The notes below the pieces were generated by a model. It was not told the origin of the DNA. It did no database searches and worked only from the letters and a program-made list of their open reading frames with translations. Of a stretch of 39,749 bases of DNA, positions 16,787-23,722 are shown in pieces (position 1 is the first letter of the stretch; every line of letters starts with the position of its first letter). Source of the DNA: Nitrospirota bacterium. Its GTDB lineage: Bacteria; Nitrospirota; Thermodesulfovibrionia; SZUA-242. Location of the stretch: assembly GCA_003235715.1 (NCBI GenBank), contig QJVM01000089.1, forward strand, positions 1-39,749, read 5' to 3'. The translations under genes were made by a program, and so were the position numbers.

Positions 16787-16992
16787 GCAGGTATTCGAGA
16801 CGGCGTCCGGTGACGCGCAACCGGTCGAGTATCGGCTGGCTGGTGGTGTTCGTGCTCATCTCGGCTGTGCTGGTGGCTCACCTGGGCTGGTACTGGATGG
16901 GAATTATTCTCGGAGCTTATCTCATGGTGGCCTTTGCCTCTGTCCTGCTTCGCGGGAGGCCGAGTGAGGGCGACAACAGCGAGAGGTCCTGA
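16783..16992 (+). CDS. Small two-helix membrane protein (69 aa)
   Basis: A basic N-terminus (SRYSRRRPVTRNR) is followed by two membrane helices (IGWLVVFVLISAVLVAHLG and WMGIILGAYLMVAFASVLL) and a short charged tail. The start overlaps the stop of the preceding gene, and the next gene starts seven bases after its stop. Family is unknown. A membrane partner for the neighbouring PH-like and secreted proteins is plausible. Confidence 0.7.
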   Translation: MSRYSRRRPVTRNRSSIGWLVVFVLISAVLVAHLGWYWMGIILGAYLMVAFASVLLRGRPSEGDNSERS

Positions 16993-16998
16993 ACCTTG

Positions 16999-17358
16999 AT
17001 GAAGAGGAATCGGTCCATCCTTCTGGCCTTGGGTCTTCTGCTCCCGGGACTCCTGTACGTTTCTTCTCAGGCTTCGGAGAGCACCCTGCCTGACGGGCAA
17101 CAAGTCCAGTGTGAAGACAAGGGCGGCCAATGGAACCCGCTGAAGACCGCCTCGGCGGGTCAGTGCAATCTGCCCACCCTGGATGCGGGTAAGATTTGCA
17201 ACGATTCCTCGGAGTGCCAGAGTGCGTGTGTGGCGGAAGGCTCCATGCTCCCAGGCCTCCATACCAGCGGGATCTGTTACGGATGGTCTCTCCTCGAGTC
17301 CGAGTGCCTGAATCCTGTCAGCCGTGGCGTGACCCAGGGAAGCACCTGCGATGAATAG
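16999..17358 (+). CDS. Secreted cysteine-rich protein, eight Cys (119 aa)
   Basis: It has a clear signal peptide (MKRNRSILLALGLLLPGLLY, cleavage near SQA-SE), so the protein is exported. The mature chain of about 95 residues carries eight cysteines at residues 38, 56, 67, 73, 77, 93, 103 and 117, enough for four disulfides. Other content is Gly/Ser/Asp-rich with no enzyme motif. A TTG directly before the ATG (16996) could extend it by one residue. I know of no family by sight. It is the third gene of the 16394-18008 cluster. Confidence 0.75.
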   Translation: MKRNRSILLALGLLLPGLLYVSSQASESTLPDGQQVQCEDKGGQWNPLKTASAGQCNLPTLDAGKICNDSSECQSACVAEGSMLPGLHTSGICYGWSLLESECLNPVSRGVTQGSTCDE

Positions 17359-17420
17359 ATGAATAACAGGAGAGCCGGGCCCGCACGAACCTCCACACCC
17401 ACGCCGCGGTATCCTCATTG

Positions 17421-18008
17421 ATGGTTTCTCTCCTGGTCCTCCTTGCAGTGTCCGCTCTCCTTCTTGCGTCGTACCTTGTCCGTAGACGCCGGTTTGGGTT
17501 CCGGGCAATCGCGGCCCGCCGGGGTCTGCGTTATGAGACCTCCGCCGAGTCCCTTCCCCCGGACATCCTTTCAGGCCTCTCCCTTTCCCAGGGAAATTGG
17601 GAAACATCCGTGTGCCATCTTGTCCATGGCCGATACAGCGATTTTGACGTTTACATGTTCGAATTCTCCGCAAAATCAGGGCCCCAAATGAACGATCCGG
17701 AGACCACGCAGACCGTCGTCACCGTCCGGATGGAGGGTCTCCCGGGTTTCCTGCCGAATCCTTCTCCCGACGCCGCGCCGTACGAGGGATCGCGCCAAAC
17801 AGACGCGCGTTTGGATGAAGCCAGATCCCTTTATTCTTTGGACCGTTGGAGAAGGACATCGAAGTGGAAAGTCGAAGGGAATGGGCAATGGGTTGCTTTC
17901 TGGCAACCCTCCCGGATGGCAAGCCCGGAGGAGGCCGGAGCGTTTCTGGATGAGGTCCTTGAAATGGCCAGAAACCTGTCCCGCCGTAAGAGCGAAGTTT
18001 CCCTATGA
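17421..18008 (+). CDS. Membrane-anchored uncharacterised protein (195 aa)
   Basis: An N-terminal helix (VSLLVLLAVSALLLASYLV) is followed by RRRRFGFRAIAARRGLRYE, a start typical of a membrane-anchored, cytoplasm-facing domain. The rest is alpha/beta with GRYSDFDVYMFEFS, TVVTVRMEGL and a C-terminal PEEAGAFLDEVLEMARNL helix. The layout is like a group of small membrane-linked proteins that read a stored value, but no family name can be given. The ATG at 17421 is chosen over the TTG directly before it. It ends the cluster. A convergent hairpin at 18124-18150 follows. Confidence 0.7.
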   Translation: MVSLLVLLAVSALLLASYLVRRRRFGFRAIAARRGLRYETSAESLPPDILSGLSLSQGNWETSVCHLVHGRYSDFDVYMFEFSAKSGPQMNDPETTQTVVTVRMEGLPGFLPNPSPDAAPYEGSRQTDARLDEARSLYSLDRWRRTSKWKVEGNGQWVAFWQPSRMASPEEAGAFLDEVLEMARNLSRRKSEVSL

Positions 18009-18123
18009 CCGGTTGAGACGGGGGACGCAAACAGGACCGGCCAGTTCCGGACGGAACGAGGAATACCGGTTTGGGTATCGTGAATCCTCTAATCCGGATT
18101 TCCGCTAAACGAAACACGCTATA

Positions 18124-18150
18124 GCCGGGGTGTTGTGCCAACTCCCCGGC
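18124..18150. terminator. Near-perfect hairpin between convergent genes, no T tract
   Basis: GCCGGGG pairs with CCCCGGC, and inside it GTTG pairs with CAAC around a TGC loop, with one T-T mismatch between. It sits between the 18008 stop and the peroxiredoxin stop. No T run follows on either strand, so it may stabilise 3' ends or act as a Rho-independent-like stop with low strength. Confidence 0.5.
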
Positions 18151-18160
18151 CACGGTGGGA

Positions 18161-18775
18161 CTACCTGTTCATTTCCTCGAAGACCTTCCCCACGAGGGAC
18201 GGAGAAGGCTTGAGGGTCTTGTCGCCCGGATGCTTCCATTGGGCCGGACAGGCCTCTGCAGAATTCTTTCCGAGATAGATGTTGGCCTCGAGCTTTCGAA
18301 GCAGTTCATCGACGTTACGGCCGAGATTGAAGTAGTTGATCTCGGAATTCATCAGTTCTCCTGCCGGGTTGATGATAAAGGTGCCTCGCAAAGCCAGACC
18401 CGACTCCTTGTCATACACCCCGAAGGTTCGCGAAAGATTTCCCGTGGGGTCGGCTCCCATAAGATATTTCACATCCTGAAGCATCTTTTCACTGCCCTGC
18501 CACGCGAGGTGCACAAACTCGGTGTCCGTGCTCACGGTGACAAGTTCGGCCCCCAGTTTCCGCAATTGGCCCTGCCGCTCTGCCAGAGCAGCAAACTCCG
18601 TAGCTCAGACAAAAGTGAAATCCGCGGGATAGAAGAAGAGCACCGACCATTTCTTCTTTCGAATCTGTTCCTTCAGGCTGAACTCGCCGAAGTTCATCTT
18701 GGCCGGGTTGAATGTCTTGATCGTGAAATCCGGAACCCTTGCGCCCATCTGGAGACTGCAACATTCGTCACCCAT
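18161..18775 (-). CDS. Selenocysteine-containing 2-Cys-type peroxiredoxin (AhpC/Prx1 subfamily)
   Basis: Two minus-strand frames (18868-18605 and 18565-18161) join in one reading frame across a single TGA at 18607-18605. Read as selenocysteine, the chain has 204 residues. Sec57 sits exactly where the peroxidatic Cys belongs, FFYPADFTFV-U-ATEF; the family has Cys at that site, and the T and the later Arg (LALRGTF) complete the usual active site. The resolving Cys is retained in EACPAQW near residue 170. The start is the ATG at 18775, after GGAGGA with 3-nt spacing; the longer frame upstream is not conserved-looking. It begins MGDECCSLQ and reduces peroxides with a thiol partner. It is divergent from pirin and SDR genes. 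A SECIS-like hairpin follows the UGA. A plain nonsense mutation is the alternative. Confidence 0.9.
18572..18594 (-). promoter_or_regulatory. Bacterial SECIS-like hairpin for UGA decoding
   Basis: Starting 12 nt after the UGA, GCTGCTCT (18592-18585) pairs with AGAGCGGC (18581-18574) around the loop GGC (18584-18582). A further T-A pair and a T-G wobble extend it to 18594-18572. The apical loop starts with G and lies 20 nt after the UGA, inside the spacing and loop rules described for bacterial SECIS elements that bind SelB. The element also encodes peroxiredoxin residues, as usual for such sites. Confidence 0.75.
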
Positions 18776-18889
18776 AAGTCCTCCCTGGTTTACAAGAATA
18801 GGAGAGGAATCCCCCTCTACTGAAAACGTTAGCACAGAAACCGGAGCAACGAGCCGGGGGGGGGCCACAAGGCAATCTCCGCCTTCGTT

Positions 18890-18918
18890 TTGACTTGATC
18901 ATGGGTTGGGGTTATTTT
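18890..18918 (+). promoter_or_regulatory. Candidate sigma-70 promoter for the pirin-SDR unit
   Basis: TTGACT (18890-18895), 17 bp, then TATTTT (18913-18918). Transcripts from here would carry a leader of about 210 nt before the pirin start at 19134, unless another start lies nearer. Confidence 0.4.
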
Positions 18919-19133
18919 GGAAAGAGAGGTCGCAGGAAAGACCACCATGGCTGATAACGAGAAACCGGCCGAACGGCGAGGGCAGGTCCCGGACAACATC
19001 CGCGAATTATCTGGAAAGGAGATTTTTGGAGGCGCCGGGTTTCTGTGCCGGGCAAAGATTCGGAGGTCGAAGACGCGGAGGACGGGTCAGGATGGAGGTT
19101 ATGACTTTCTTCCGTTATGCAGGGAGGTTGAAG

Positions 19134-19988
19134 ATGAGCGAGTACCGGACCGTAGAAGATATTTCCGTAAGTCAGCCTACGTTGGAAGGGGCCGGGGTAA
19201 AGCTCCGGCGGGCTTTTGGGAACCAGGCCGCACCCGTTTTTGACCCTTTTCTCCTTCTGGATGATTTCGGCTCTGACCGCCCGGAGGACTACATCCTGGG
19301 ATTCCCGTGGCATCCGCACAGGGGGATCGAAACCGTAACCTATATGCTGACCGGCGAGGTGGAGCACGGAGACAGCATTGGCAATTCGGGAGTCATCAAC
19401 TCGGGGGATGTGCAGTGGATGACTGCCGGAAGCGGCATCATTCACCAGGAAATGCCGAGACGCTGGAATGGCCGGATGCGAGGGTTTCAGCTCTGGGTGA
19501 ACCTGCCGGCCCGTAACAAGATGATGGCCCCACGGTACCGGGGCATCCTGAGCAGTGACATCCCGGAGGCGCACCTTGCCGGGGGGCTCGGAGTGAAGGT
19601 GATAGCCGGGTGCCTGAATGGTATTGAAGGTCCGGTCCGGGATCTCGTGGTCGAGACCGAATATCTCGACGTGGCCGTTCCGGCTGGGGGCGTGTTTGAG
19701 AGAGAACTCCCCACGGGCAACAGGGCCTTTGCGTATGTCTTCGACGGCGAGGGGCGATTTGAGAGCCGGCACGTCCAGGATTACCATCTGGTGACTCTGG
19801 GCCCGGGTCGAAAGGTCCGGGCCGAAGCCGGCGCGGAAGGGCTTCGCTTCCTGCTGGTATCCGGCCTCCCTCTTGGGGAACCGGTGGCCTGGGGCGGTCC
19901 GATCGTCATGAACACGCAGGAAGAACTGGAACGGGCCTTCCGGGAATACCGGGAGGGAACGTTTATCAAGCATGGAAAGCATCCGTGA
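19134..19988 (+). CDS. Pirin family protein (cupin; quercetinase-like)
   Basis: This 284-aa protein has a double cupin fold. The N-terminal cupin keeps the metal ligands: FPWHPHRGIETVTYML, then VEHGDSIGNSG, then SGIIHQE. The C-terminal domain has VFDGEGRFESRHVQDYHLV and FLLVSGLPLGEPVAWGGPIV. The start is the ATG at 19134, preceded by GGGAGGTTGAAG. Open frame back to 18906 is not conserved-looking. Pirins bind iron and some cleave quercetin; others regulate metabolism. It overlaps the SDR gene by 17 bases and is divergent from the Sec-peroxiredoxin. Confidence 0.93.
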   Translation: MSEYRTVEDISVSQPTLEGAGVKLRRAFGNQAAPVFDPFLLLDDFGSDRPEDYILGFPWHPHRGIETVTYMLTGEVEHGDSIGNSGVINSGDVQWMTAGSGIIHQEMPRRWNGRMRGFQLWVNLPARNKMMAPRYRGILSSDIPEAHLAGGLGVKVIAGCLNGIEGPVRDLVVETEYLDVAVPAGGVFERELPTGNRAFAYVFDGEGRFESRHVQDYHLVTLGPGRKVRAEAGAEGLRFLLVSGLPLGEPVAWGGPIVMNTQEELERAFREYREGTFIKHGKHP

Positions 19989-20751
19989 GGACAAGAACCT
20001 TCAGGTGGCCATTGTCACCGGCGGCGCCCAGGGCATCGGTCGCGGGATTACGGCTCACCTGCTCGAAACGGGCTATGCCGTCACCGTGGCGGATGTGGAC
20101 ACGCAAGCCATGGAAGAATGCCGCGACCTTTTTTCATCGGGGCACCTCCTTGTCCTGAAGACGGATGTGGGCACTGAGCCCTCAGCGAGGGCCTGCGTGT
20201 CTGAAACGATCCGGACCTTTGGTCATCTGGACGCCCTGGTGAACAATGCAGGAATTGCAGGTCCACATACATGTTCCCTGGAGGACCTCAGCCTTGCGGA
20301 CTGGGAAAAGGTGATCCGGACCAACCTGACCGGCGTCTTTCTCATGACGCGCCACGCTGCTCCCCATCTTCGAAGCGCCCGAGGGGCCATTGTGAATATG
20401 GCCTCGACCCGCGCCCTCCAGTCCGAGGCCCATACCGAGGCCTACAGCGCTTCGAAAGGAGGCGTGGTCGCCCTCACGCATTCCATGGCGGTCAGCCTCG
20501 GGCCCCAGGTCCGGGTCAATTGCGTCAGTCCTGGCTGGATCGACACGTCGCAGTGGAAAAGAAAGGGTCTCAGCGGGTTGGTCACGCTCCGGGATGTCGA
20601 TCATCAGCAACATCCGGCGGGTCGGGTCGGAAAACCCGAAGACATCGCAGAACTGGTCCGCTACCTTCTCTCGCCAGCCGCCTCCTTTATTACCGGCCAG
20701 AACTTCATCGTGGATGGCGGCATGACCCGAAAGATGATCTACGTGGAATAG
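19972..20751 (+). CDS. SDR-family oxidoreductase
   Basis: This 259-aa classical short-chain dehydrogenase has the NAD(P) motif VTGGAQGIGRG near the N-terminus, LVNNAGIAGPH (structural NNAG), MASTRALQSEAHTEAYSASKGG with the catalytic Ser and Tyr-x-x-x-Lys, and a C-terminal FIVDGGMTRKMIYVE. The substrate is not readable. It is translated in an overlap with pirin, so the pair probably forms one redox or aromatic-degradation step. The start could also lie a few codons inside (LQVAIVTGG). Confidence 0.95.
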   Translation: MESIREDKNLQVAIVTGGAQGIGRGITAHLLETGYAVTVADVDTQAMEECRDLFSSGHLLVLKTDVGTEPSARACVSETIRTFGHLDALVNNAGIAGPHTCSLEDLSLADWEKVIRTNLTGVFLMTRHAAPHLRSARGAIVNMASTRALQSEAHTEAYSASKGGVVALTHSMAVSLGPQVRVNCVSPGWIDTSQWKRKGLSGLVTLRDVDHQQHPAGRVGKPEDIAELVRYLLSPAASFITGQNFIVDGGMTRKMIYVE

Positions 20752-20953
20752 GTCCTGTAGAGCTGACGACCCTCCCCGTTTTGGCGCGGCTCTGCAAGGC
20801 CGTGGCCAAAGCCCCCCGTACAGGACCTTTCCCCCTTGCCCGGTCCGGTTCCTCCTGAACGCCTCAACGCCATAACCGCCTTAAACCGCGTGGCCTCTTG
20901 GGGGTTGATTTGATATGATGTCCCAAAAGGGCTCTTGAAAGGAGCGCGAACGA

Positions 20954-21331
20954 ATGCCTCGCATTCTGCTGGTGGACGACGAGCCGAATATTGTTCTGGC
21001 CCTTGAGTTTCTCATGAAAAAGGAGGGCTACGAGACCTTCACCGCCGACGACGGCGAAAAAGCTCTGGAGGCCATCCGGGAGCACCAGCCGGACCTGGTC
21101 ATCCTGGATCTCATGATGCCAAAACTCGACGGTTATGAGGTCTGTCAGCGGGTACGTTCTGACCCGGCCTGCAAGAATACAGTCATTGTCATGCTCACCG
21201 CAAAGGGACGCGAGGTAGAACGGGAAAAAGGGCTGGCCATGGGCGCGGACCTGTACATTACCAAGCCTTTCTCAACCCGGGAGGTCGTTGAAAAGGTCCG
21301 GGGGCTTCTGTCCGAGACATCCGCCCCGTAA
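20954..21331 (+). CDS. Single-domain response regulator (CheY-like)
   Basis: This 125-aa receiver domain only. The acidic pocket is DDEPN near residue 7, the phospho-acceptor Asp lies in LVILDLMMPKLDGYEV, and the conserved Thr/Lys are in VIVMLTAKG and ITKPFS. No output domain follows. It ends 35 bp before the pseudokinase-exonuclease gene and lies upstream of a transporter-histidine kinase, so it is the natural phospho-target of that kinase. AAAGGAGCG precedes the ATG. Confidence 0.95.
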   Translation: MPRILLVDDEPNIVLALEFLMKKEGYETFTADDGEKALEAIREHQPDLVILDLMMPKLDGYEVCQRVRSDPACKNTVIVMLTAKGREVEREKGLAMGADLYITKPFSTREVVEKVRGLLSETSAP

Positions 21332-21366
21332 GCACGTGGGGCCAATCTTTCGCAGGAGGTCCTGCC

Positions 21367-23436
21367 GTGACACGTTCGTCCGGGTACAGGCGATTCCTTG
21401 GGATAAGCGCTTTGCTGTATGCGCTCCTCTTCGCCACGACCGCCCTGGTTCTTTCCTCCTTTTCGCAAGACGTGGACGAACGGACGAGGGTCACACTGAT
21501 TCTCGGTGCCATTGCGTGCTTCAGTGCCGCTGGTTTGGCCCTGATATTTGTTCTCCTGCATCGGTGGGTCTTTTATCCGCTTCATGTGCTGAGTCAAGGC
21601 ATGCGGATCGTCATCGGCGTCAATTCGGCCTACGACTTTGAACTCCCCCGCCACCACCTGCTCGGTTCCCTGCCCCGGGACGTGGAGGATCTGAGCACCG
21701 CCTTCCTCAAGGCAAAACGCGAGATGGCCGAGGCCCTGGCTGCAGGCTCAAGCCAAATGGCCGATACCAAGTCGCAGCTGGAAACAGTGCTCAGTTCCAT
21801 CAAGGAGGCCGTGATGGTCTGTGACGACCAGGCACGGATTGTCTTTTACAATCCGGCGACGAAACGGGTCTTCCACGAAAACGAGGCGCTGGGTCTGGGG
21901 AGATCCCTGTATCTCCTCTGTGCAAAGACTCCCATTGAAAATGCCCTGGCCATTCTCCGGCAACGGAAGGTCCGCCACGAAGAGGCGCCCGCCACGGATC
22001 GCGACGTGGCGTTTGTCTGCTCCACCGTGGATGAGGGCATCCTCCTGGACTGCCACCTCCATCTCCTGCCGACCATACCCAATGTATCGTGGTCCTTTGT
22101 GCTCACGTGCGAGGACATCAGCCGTGAGGCCGACCTCCAGAGCCGGAAGGAAACTCAGCTCCGCACACTCGTGAGCAAGATGCGGGCGCCCCTGACCAAC
22201 CTGGGCGTCAGCGTGGAAAGCCTGAACCTTCATCCAGACCTGCCGGTGGAGAACCGGGCAGCTTTCGAGCGGGTCATCGCCGAAGAATCCCGGACCCTCA
22301 TCGAACAGTTCGAACGACTAGCCCACGAAATTCAGGATACGGCTTCGGCCAGGTTCGGCGAGAGCGACATCTTTACCGGAGACCTCGTGGCCTGCGTCAG
22401 CCGACAGCTGGGCCCGCAGGGCATTCAGGTCACCATGAGCGGCGACCCGCTCTGGGTCCGTGGGGACAGCAACGCCCTGCTCGAACTGCTCGAATTCCTC
22501 GTGCGCAAGGTCCACGAGAGCACAGGGACGCGGGCCATAGAGGTTCAGACGCTTCTGGGTAACCAACGGGTCTATTTTGACTACTACTGGCACGGTCAGC
22601 CCATACCCCACTCCATGATTCAGCAGTGGATGACCGAACCCCTGGGACGGGACCGCATTTCCACGGTGGGCGCAGTTCTGGAACGGCACGGAAGCGATGT
22701 CTGGAGCAGTCCCCACAGGATGCCCGGATATGCTCTGTTGCGCCTGCCGGTGCCCCTGGCTCCGGGCCAGTGGGACCGTAGCCCCCCCATGCTCCCGGAG
22801 CGACCCGTATACCACGACTTCATTACCTCTCCCTATATGGTGGATGCCGGCCCCCTGAAGGGCTATCCGCTCGACCAGCTGACGTATGTGGTCTTTGACA
22901 CGGAAACCACCGGGCTTATGCCCTTCGAAGGGGACGAGATCGTATCCCTGGCCGGGGTGAAGGTCATGAACAACGGGATCCTGCTCGGGGAACAGTTCGA
23001 CCAGCTGGTAAATCCCGAACGACCGATCCCCCGGGAATCCGTGCGCTTTCATGGAATCACCAATGAGATGGTCAAGGACAGACCCCGTATCCATGAGGTT
23101 CTCAGTTCCTTCCATACCTACGTGGGCGAGGCGGTCCTGGTGGCCCACAATGCGGCCTTTGATATGCGATTCCTCCGGATGAAGGAACACAAGGCCGGCG
23201 TGCATTTCACCAATCCCGTGCTGGACACCCTGTCGCTCTCCCTCTACCTGCACAGCCACACGCCCCAGCACTCTCTGGATTCCATTGCCCAGCGGCTCGG
23301 CGTGGAAATTCGGGATCGCCATACCGCACTCGGGGATTCTCTGATCACGGCCGAGGTCTTTCTCCGCCTTCTCTATCTGCTCCGAGAGAAGGGGATCACC
23401 ACCTTGGGTCAGGCCATGGAGGTATCCCAGCGGTGA
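21367..23436 (+). CDS. Membrane PAS/pseudo-histidine-kinase fused to a DEDDh 3'-5' exonuclease
   Basis: This 689-aa protein uses a GTG start, with AGGAGGT just upstream. Two N-terminal membrane helices (LLYALLFATTALVLSSF; LGAIACFSAAGLALIFVLL) lead to a HAMP-like linker and a PAS-type region (about 130-250, LSSIKEAVMVCDDQARIVFY). The HisKA-like segment reads LVSKMRAPLTNLG; Ser270 sits where the phospho-accepting His should be. The following ATPase-like part lacks the N and G boxes, so it is probably a pseudokinase. The C-terminus (505-689) is a complete exonuclease: D511 and E513 in VVFDTETTG, HNAAFDMRFL, and LGDSLITA with the final His/Asp. Plain exonucleases are known beside such symporters. 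The fusion is unusual. See finding. Confidence 0.93.
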   Translation: MTRSSGYRRFLGISALLYALLFATTALVLSSFSQDVDERTRVTLILGAIACFSAAGLALIFVLLHRWVFYPLHVLSQGMRIVIGVNSAYDFELPRHHLLGSLPRDVEDLSTAFLKAKREMAEALAAGSSQMADTKSQLETVLSSIKEAVMVCDDQARIVFYNPATKRVFHENEALGLGRSLYLLCAKTPIENALAILRQRKVRHEEAPATDRDVAFVCSTVDEGILLDCHLHLLPTIPNVSWSFVLTCEDISREADLQSRKETQLRTLVSKMRAPLTNLGVSVESLNLHPDLPVENRAAFERVIAEESRTLIEQFERLAHEIQDTASARFGESDIFTGDLVACVSRQLGPQGIQVTMSGDPLWVRGDSNALLELLEFLVRKVHESTGTRAIEVQTLLGNQRVYFDYYWHGQPIPHSMIQQWMTEPLGRDRISTVGAVLERHGSDVWSSPHRMPGYALLRLPVPLAPGQWDRSPPMLPERPVYHDFITSPYMVDAGPLKGYPLDQLTYVVFDTETTGLMPFEGDEIVSLAGVKVMNNGILLGEQFDQLVNPERPIPRESVRFHGITNEMVKDRPRIHEVLSSFHTYVGEAVLVAHNAAFDMRFLRMKEHKAGVHFTNPVLDTLSLSLYLHSHTPQHSLDSIAQRLGVEIRDRHTALGDSLITAEVFLRLLYLLREKGITTLGQAMEVSQR

Positions 23437-23481
23437 GGCAGACACGCAGGATAGCCCGATACCCTGGCGACGAGGGGAAAG

Positions 23482-23718
23482 ATGCCTGAATCCAAGCGAC
23501 GCAATGAACGACTAGTTGCCCTGTTCGTGGCGGCCCTGCTGGCCCTCAACTTCCCCCTTCTGTCGCTGGCGAGCGTCATGAAACAGGTTTGGGGAATCCC
23601 GGTCCTGTACTTCTATCTCTTCTTCGTCTGGGCGTTCATCATCCTGGCTTCGGGCCTCACCCTGAAGCGAACGCGCGACCCTTCGGGCCCTGCCCCGGAG
23701 CCACCGGCAGGGACGTAA
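23482..23718 (+). CDS. Two-helix membrane protein of the symporter unit (78 aa)
   Basis: It has two membrane helices (LVALFVAALLALNFPLLSLA and FYLFFVWAFIILASGLTL), basic flanks and a proline-rich tail (PSGPAPEPPAGT). It ends four bases before the symporter gene. Small two-helix partners (DUF4212-type) commonly precede acetate-type sodium:solute symporters. This one fits by place and topology, but I cannot prove the family by motif. Confidence 0.75.
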   Translation: MPESKRRNERLVALFVAALLALNFPLLSLASVMKQVWGIPVLYFYLFFVWAFIILASGLTLKRTRDPSGPAPEPPAGT

Positions 23719-23722
23719 GCCC

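Noticed and set aside
18605-18868. Peroxiredoxin as a pseudogene broken by a stop codon
   Set aside because: The TGA is exactly at the peroxidatic Cys codon. Both sides are intact and a SECIS-like hairpin follows, so selenocysteine is the better reading.
18947-19243. Small ORF before pirin
   Set aside because: It overlaps pirin by 110 bases in another frame and its second half is arginine-rich shadow sequence. It is kept only as a possible leader peptide.
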